From Candidatus Heimdallarchaeota archaeon (GTDB lineage: Archaea > Asgardarchaeota > Heimdallarchaeia > Heimdallarchaeales > Heimdallarchaeaceae), in the NCBI GenBank assembly GCA_030628305.1, contig DAOVRE010000067.1, positions 1 to 7,917 of the forward strand: a DNA stretch of 7,917 nucleotides, read 5' to 3'. Positions within the stretch are counted from its first letter, which is position 1, and each line of letters begins with the position of its first letter. This document shows, one piece after another, positions 5,765-7,917 of the stretch. A program made the position numbers and the translations under genes. A model generated the notes under the pieces. The model saw nothing but the letters and a program-made list of their open reading frames with translations. It made no database searches and was not told the DNA's origin.

Positions 5765-7221
5765 TTTTCTAGAGAAGCAGCTATTTGCAATAATTTCTTC
5801 TCAGATAAGCTTTCTTCTATTGATATTATTTTTGTAACTTCTGGTAAACCTTTTGTTATAGTACCAGTTTTATCAAAAAGCACTACATCAATTTGTCTTG
5901 CTACTTCAAGAGCTTCACCAGTTCTAATCAATATACCATTTTGAGCTCCAAGCCCTGTACCTACCATTATAGCAGTTGGAGTTGCTAATCCCAAAGCACA
6001 TGGGCAAGAAATGACTAATACTGAAATAGCCGTGAGGAACGCAAGTAAAAATATACTAGTTCCTGCAGGTAAAGGAAGGGAGATCAACTCAAAACTATAG
6101 AGCGAGAACCAAAGGATAAAGGAAAGAATAGCAATAACTATTACTACTGGAACGAACATGGCTGATATACGATCCGCCATTCGTTGGATAGGTATTTTTG
6201 AAGTTTGTGCATCTTCAACCATTTTGATGATTTTATTCAAAGTAGTGTCCTTGCCAATTCTTGTTGTTCTCATCTTAAGAAAACCGTTTTCATTTATAGT
6301 TCCACCAATAATCTCAGCTTCTGGTTCTTTGAAAACTGATACACTTTCGCCTGTTATCATAGACTCATTTACATAGCTTTGTCCTTCTATTATGATACCA
6401 TCAACAGGGACACTAGTTCCTGGATGAATTAAACAAATATCACCCAAAGCTACATCATCTATAGGAATTTCGATCTCTTGGTCATCTCTTATTACAATAG
6501 CTGTATTTGGTCTCAGTTCTATGAGTTTCTTTATAGCTTCAGAAGTCTTACCTTTGGTTACCTCTTCCAGATACTTTCCTAGAAAGATGAAAGTAAGAAG
6601 AATAGAAGAGGTTTCAAAGAATATGTCACCTTCAAATGCTGGTTGAAAGTAAGGATAAATCATAGAAAATAAGCTGTAAAGATATGCGGAAAGTGTGCCT
6701 AATACTACTAGTACATCCATGGAAGCACTCTTGTTAATTATACTCTTCCAAGCCGCTTTGTAAAAAGGAAATGCAATGATAAACTGTATTGGTGTTGCTA
6801 AAATGAATTGAACAAAACTTGAAAGCCGCATGCCTTCAAAGATATATGTTTGCATCAACCAATCAGCAAAACTTGCAGATAACATACCCCCCATAGCAAA
6901 AATGAGGACAGGAAGAGCAAAAATAAGGCTTGCAATAAATCTATTTCGCATATCGATAAGTTGTTCATTCTTCATGAAAAAAAGATCATCTGTTCTTTCA
7001 GAAGCTTTGTATCCAGTTTTCTCTACAATTTTGAAAATTTGCTTTTCCTTAACTAAATCAGGATCATAAATAATTTGAGCACTATGGCTTAGCAAATTTA
7101 CAGCTGCTGATTCTACACCTTCTAAAGAATTTAACGCTTTCTCCACTCTAGCTACACAGGAGGCACATGTCATTCCTGTAACATTTATCGTTTTCGTTTC
7201 TTTTTCAGTCAAAAAAGTCAA
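5746..7221 (-). CDS. copA: CopA Cu+-exporting P1B-ATPase, N-terminal part
   Basis: This frame carries the first two-thirds of a copper-exporting P-type ATPase that uses ATP to move Cu+ across the cytoplasmic membrane. In order: one N-terminal HMA domain with GMTCASC (16-22, Cys19 and Cys22); membrane helices around 95-115, 134-155, 167-190 and 203-218; the A domain with TGES (290-293); helices about 355-378 and 386-410, the last holding SCPCAL with the transport Cys406 and Cys408; and DKTGT (450-454), whose Asp450 is phosphorylated. True sequence ends at Lys486; five more residues and a stop follow from a frameshift. The start is TTG, as no ATG precedes the HMA domain; TTG at 7221 or the one at 7212 (AAAGG nine bases ahead) are both possible. 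It follows copZ by 36 nt with no clear separate promoter, so a copZ-copA operon is likely. The gene symbol rests on CPC, YN and MxxSS. Ag+ may also be exported. Confidence 0.9.
   Translation of the reverse strand: MTFLTEKETKTINVTGMTCASCVARVEKALNSLEGVESAAVNLLSHSAQIIYDPDLVKEKQIFKIVEKTGYKASERTDDLFFMKNEQLIDMRNRFIASLIFALPVLIFAMGGMLSASFADWLMQTYIFEGMRLSSFVQFILATPIQFIIAFPFYKAAWKSIINKSASMDVLVVLGTLSAYLYSLFSMIYPYFQPAFEGDIFFETSSILLTFIFLGKYLEEVTKGKTSEAIKKLIELRPNTAIVIRDDQEIEIPIDDVALGDICLIHPGTSVPVDGIIIEGQSYVNESMITGESVSVFKEPEAEIIGGTINENGFLKMRTTRIGKDTTLNKIIKMVEDAQTSKIPIQRMADRISAMFVPVVIVIAILSFILWFSLYSFELISLPLPAGTSIFLLAFLTAISVLVISCPCALGLATPTAIMVGTGLGAQNGILIRTGEALEVARQIDVVLFDKTGTITKGLPEVTKIISIEESLSEKKLLQIAASLEKVLSIL
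5763..5769 (-). other. Frameshift point in copA
   Basis: The minus strand reads CTAGAAAAGGTTCTGAG. In the upstream frame this gives LEK then VLSIL and a TAG at 5746. If the run at 5765-5768 had five A instead of four, the frame would run on as LEKGSEHSLAKAI, exactly the family consensus apart from His-Ser. A one-base loss in a homopolymer is the simplest explanation, either a read or assembly error or a real mutation. A ribosomal -1 shift on A-GAA-AAG would also restore the frame, but the Glu codon pairs poorly after slipping and no strong stem follows. Confidence 0.8.
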
Positions 7222-7257
7222 CCTTTAGTTATTAATTAAATAAGCATTATAATTCTA

Positions 7258-7479
7258 CTACATTGCTTCTGCTTTGTATCCAGCATCTACTACAGCTAGA
7301 ACAAGATTTTCTACAGTTACTTTATCAGATTTGTAATTTACTAGAGCTGAATTATTTTCTAAATCAACTACAGCAGATTTAACTCCTTTAACATTTTCAA
7401 GAGTTTTTTTCACCGTCATTTGGCAATGACCACATGTCATGCCTTCAACTTTTAGTTTTATTTCATTCATGGCTATCAT
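7258..7479 (-). CDS. copZ: CopZ-like copper chaperone
   Basis: The 73-residue product is a single HMA domain (beta-alpha-beta-beta-alpha-beta), a cytosolic carrier that binds one Cu+ through two cysteines and hands it to CopA. GMTCGHC at 13-19 supplies Cys16 and Cys19, and the last strand keeps DAGYKAE (66-72), the C-terminal signature of CopZ. The His between the metal-site residues (GHC) is common in CopZ. Two ATG codons are possible, at 7479 and 7470; the second gives the more typical N-terminus MNEIKLKVEGMTC. The choice depends on which of the A/T-rich repeats at 7494-7517 is the TATA box. It lies 36 nt before copA and 94 nt after another HMA gene, and is best read as the first gene of a copZ-copA unit. 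A mercury-binding role (MerP-like) is less likely, since there is no merA or merR nearby. Confidence 0.9.
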   Translation of the reverse strand: MIAMNEIKLKVEGMTCGHCQMTVKKTLENVKGVKSAVVDLENNSALVNYKSDKVTVENLVLAVVDAGYKAEAM

Positions 7480-7493
7480 CAGTTTTGGTTGTT

Positions 7494-7517
7494 AATAAGG
7501 GAAATAAGGAAATAAAG
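7494..7517 (-). promoter_or_regulatory. Triple A/T-rich repeat, copZ promoter candidate
   Basis: The minus strand reads CTTTATTT, CCTTATTT, then CCTTATTA, three near-identical units spaced 8-9 bases apart. They lie about 15-45 nt before the two possible copZ starts, where TATA box, BRE and an operator would be expected. Any of the three could be the TATA element. The tandem arrangement could also serve as a repressor site. Confidence 0.4.
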
Positions 7518-7538
7518 CCCGTATCTTTGTATTCTAAC

Positions 7539-7544
7539 AAAAAA
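7539..7544 (-). terminator. T-run after the first HMA gene
   Basis: Six T on the minus strand (context GCTTTTTTGTTAG) lie about 30 nt after the stop of the 71-aa HMA gene. This would suffice as an archaeal terminator and, with the promoter candidate just downstream, suggests that this gene and copZ are separate units. No stem is visible. Confidence 0.3.
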
Positions 7545-7573
7545 GCAAATTTCACAGACAGAACAATGAAAGT

Positions 7574-7789
7574 TTAGATTATCATCGCATTATATCCAAG
7601 AGCCATTATCATCGCTTTAATTCTTTTCCCAGATATCATTAAAGGATCGATTTGAACTGTTACGTGTAGGTTGTCAAGATTTACATTAGCGGAAGAAACA
7701 CCTGCTGTAAATTGTAGAGCAAGTGATATTTTATCAGCGCATTTTTTACAATGCATGTCAGGTATATTGTATTCAACAGTTAATATCAT
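7574..7789 (-). CDS. Second small HMA-domain metal-binding protein
   Basis: The 71-residue product is a second stand-alone HMA-fold protein, divergent from the neighbouring CopZ. The metal loop is DMHCKKC at 11-17 (Cys14, Cys17) instead of GMTCxxC. The loop residue after the first Cys and the one before the second are both Lys, and the first Gly of the motif is Asp. GVSSANVNL (30-38) and the closing ALGYNA (63-68) are the usual second strand and C-terminal signature. The ATG at 7789 is preferred to a TTG nine bases upstream; GAGG three bases before the ATG is a weak ribosome site. It is probably cytosolic and likely binds Cu+, but Zn2+ or Ag+ cannot be excluded, and it might act in regulation or storage instead of delivery. 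It is first in the copper block and has its own promoter and repeats. Confidence 0.8.
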   Translation of the reverse strand: MILTVEYNIPDMHCKKCADKISLALQFTAGVSSANVNLDNLHVTVQIDPLMISGKRIKAMIMALGYNAMII

Positions 7790-7818
7790 AGTCCTCAAGA
7801 CAACAGTGATGATTGGTG

Positions 7819-7826
7819 TTTTTAAG
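7819..7826 (-). promoter_or_regulatory. TATA-like box of the 71-aa HMA gene
   Basis: CTTAAAAA on the minus strand is centred about 34 nt before the ATG at 7789, placing the transcript start near 7798. The box is less A/T-pure than the others in this window. A weak basal promoter would fit a gene that needs an activator bound at the repeats just upstream. Confidence 0.4.
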
Positions 7827-7833
7827 TTAGCTA

Positions 7834-7860
7834 TTAGTCCAAAGAATTATTTAGTCCAAA
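7834..7860. repeat. 10-bp direct repeat upstream of the copper genes
   Basis: TTAGTCCAAA occurs exactly at 7834-7843 and again at 7851-7860, starts 17 bases apart. The pair lies directly upstream of the TATA-like box of the first HMA gene. It is not seen at the copZ promoter. Position and exactness suggest a two-site operator, perhaps for a copper-responsive activator. Bases 7861-7917 beyond it are A/T-rich and hold no gene that can be supported. Confidence 0.45.
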
Positions 7861-7917
7861 AGAAAATAGAAAGTAAAATATTCAATGGTTATTTTTCATT
7901 TGCTTTTCTTCTTAACA

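Noticed and set aside
5716..5769. Programmed -1 frameshift as the main reading of copA.
   Set aside because: A-GAA-AAG is a weak slip site, since the Glu codon pairs badly after slipping, and only a poor stem follows. A lost A is simpler.
5753..7069. Plus-strand frames over the N-terminal copA part.
   Set aside because: They are antisense to conserved ATPase motifs and lack supporting signals.
7861..7917. Lysine/arginine-rich tail of a minus-strand gene entering from the right edge.
   Set aside because: Two frames end there with basic tails, but fewer than ten codons are visible and neither can be favoured.

Overview
The window looks like AT-rich archaeal DNA, roughly one-third G+C in the coding parts. 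Every convincing gene lies on the minus strand. Most have an A/T-only TATA-like box placed about 25-35 nt before the ATG, which leaves almost no 5' leader; only the propeller gene also shows a good Shine-Dalgarno sequence. Genes are short, many putative terminators are plain T-tracts, and two proteins are membrane-anchored ectodomains rich in N-glycosylation sequons. This fits archaea. An Asgard-type lineage is a guess from the style of the surface proteins, not something proven here.

Read in the direction of transcription (right to left), the first block is copper handling. It holds a 71-residue HMA-fold CxxC protein (7574-7789), a CopZ-like chaperone (7258-7479), then a CopA-type Cu+ P1B-ATPase (4916-7221). 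The two small proteins would carry Cu+ and CopA would export it across the membrane. CopA is complete in content but is broken into two frames by one missing base in an A-run at 5765-5768. The first stretch of the block carries a 10-bp direct repeat and three A/T-rich direct repeats that could bind a metal-responsive regulator.

The second block (2189-4800) has three unrecognised genes: a soluble 169-aa protein, a 413-aa type I membrane protein with a probable Asp-box beta-propeller outside the cell, and a 231-aa protein with an N-terminal membrane anchor and a glycosylated ectodomain. Each has its own promoter. The first two share a YxPHLxEG motif.

The third block (155-2164) has a lipoate-protein ligase with both N- and C-terminal domains on one chain, then a DegV/FakB-like fatty-acid-binding protein. 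Both families deal with acyl groups. The left edge (about 1-150) is clearly richer in G+C and folds on paper into four consecutive hairpins with no good protein; it is the best candidate for an unidentified structured RNA. No CRISPR array, tRNA, recognisable rRNA, insertion sequence or transposase was seen.
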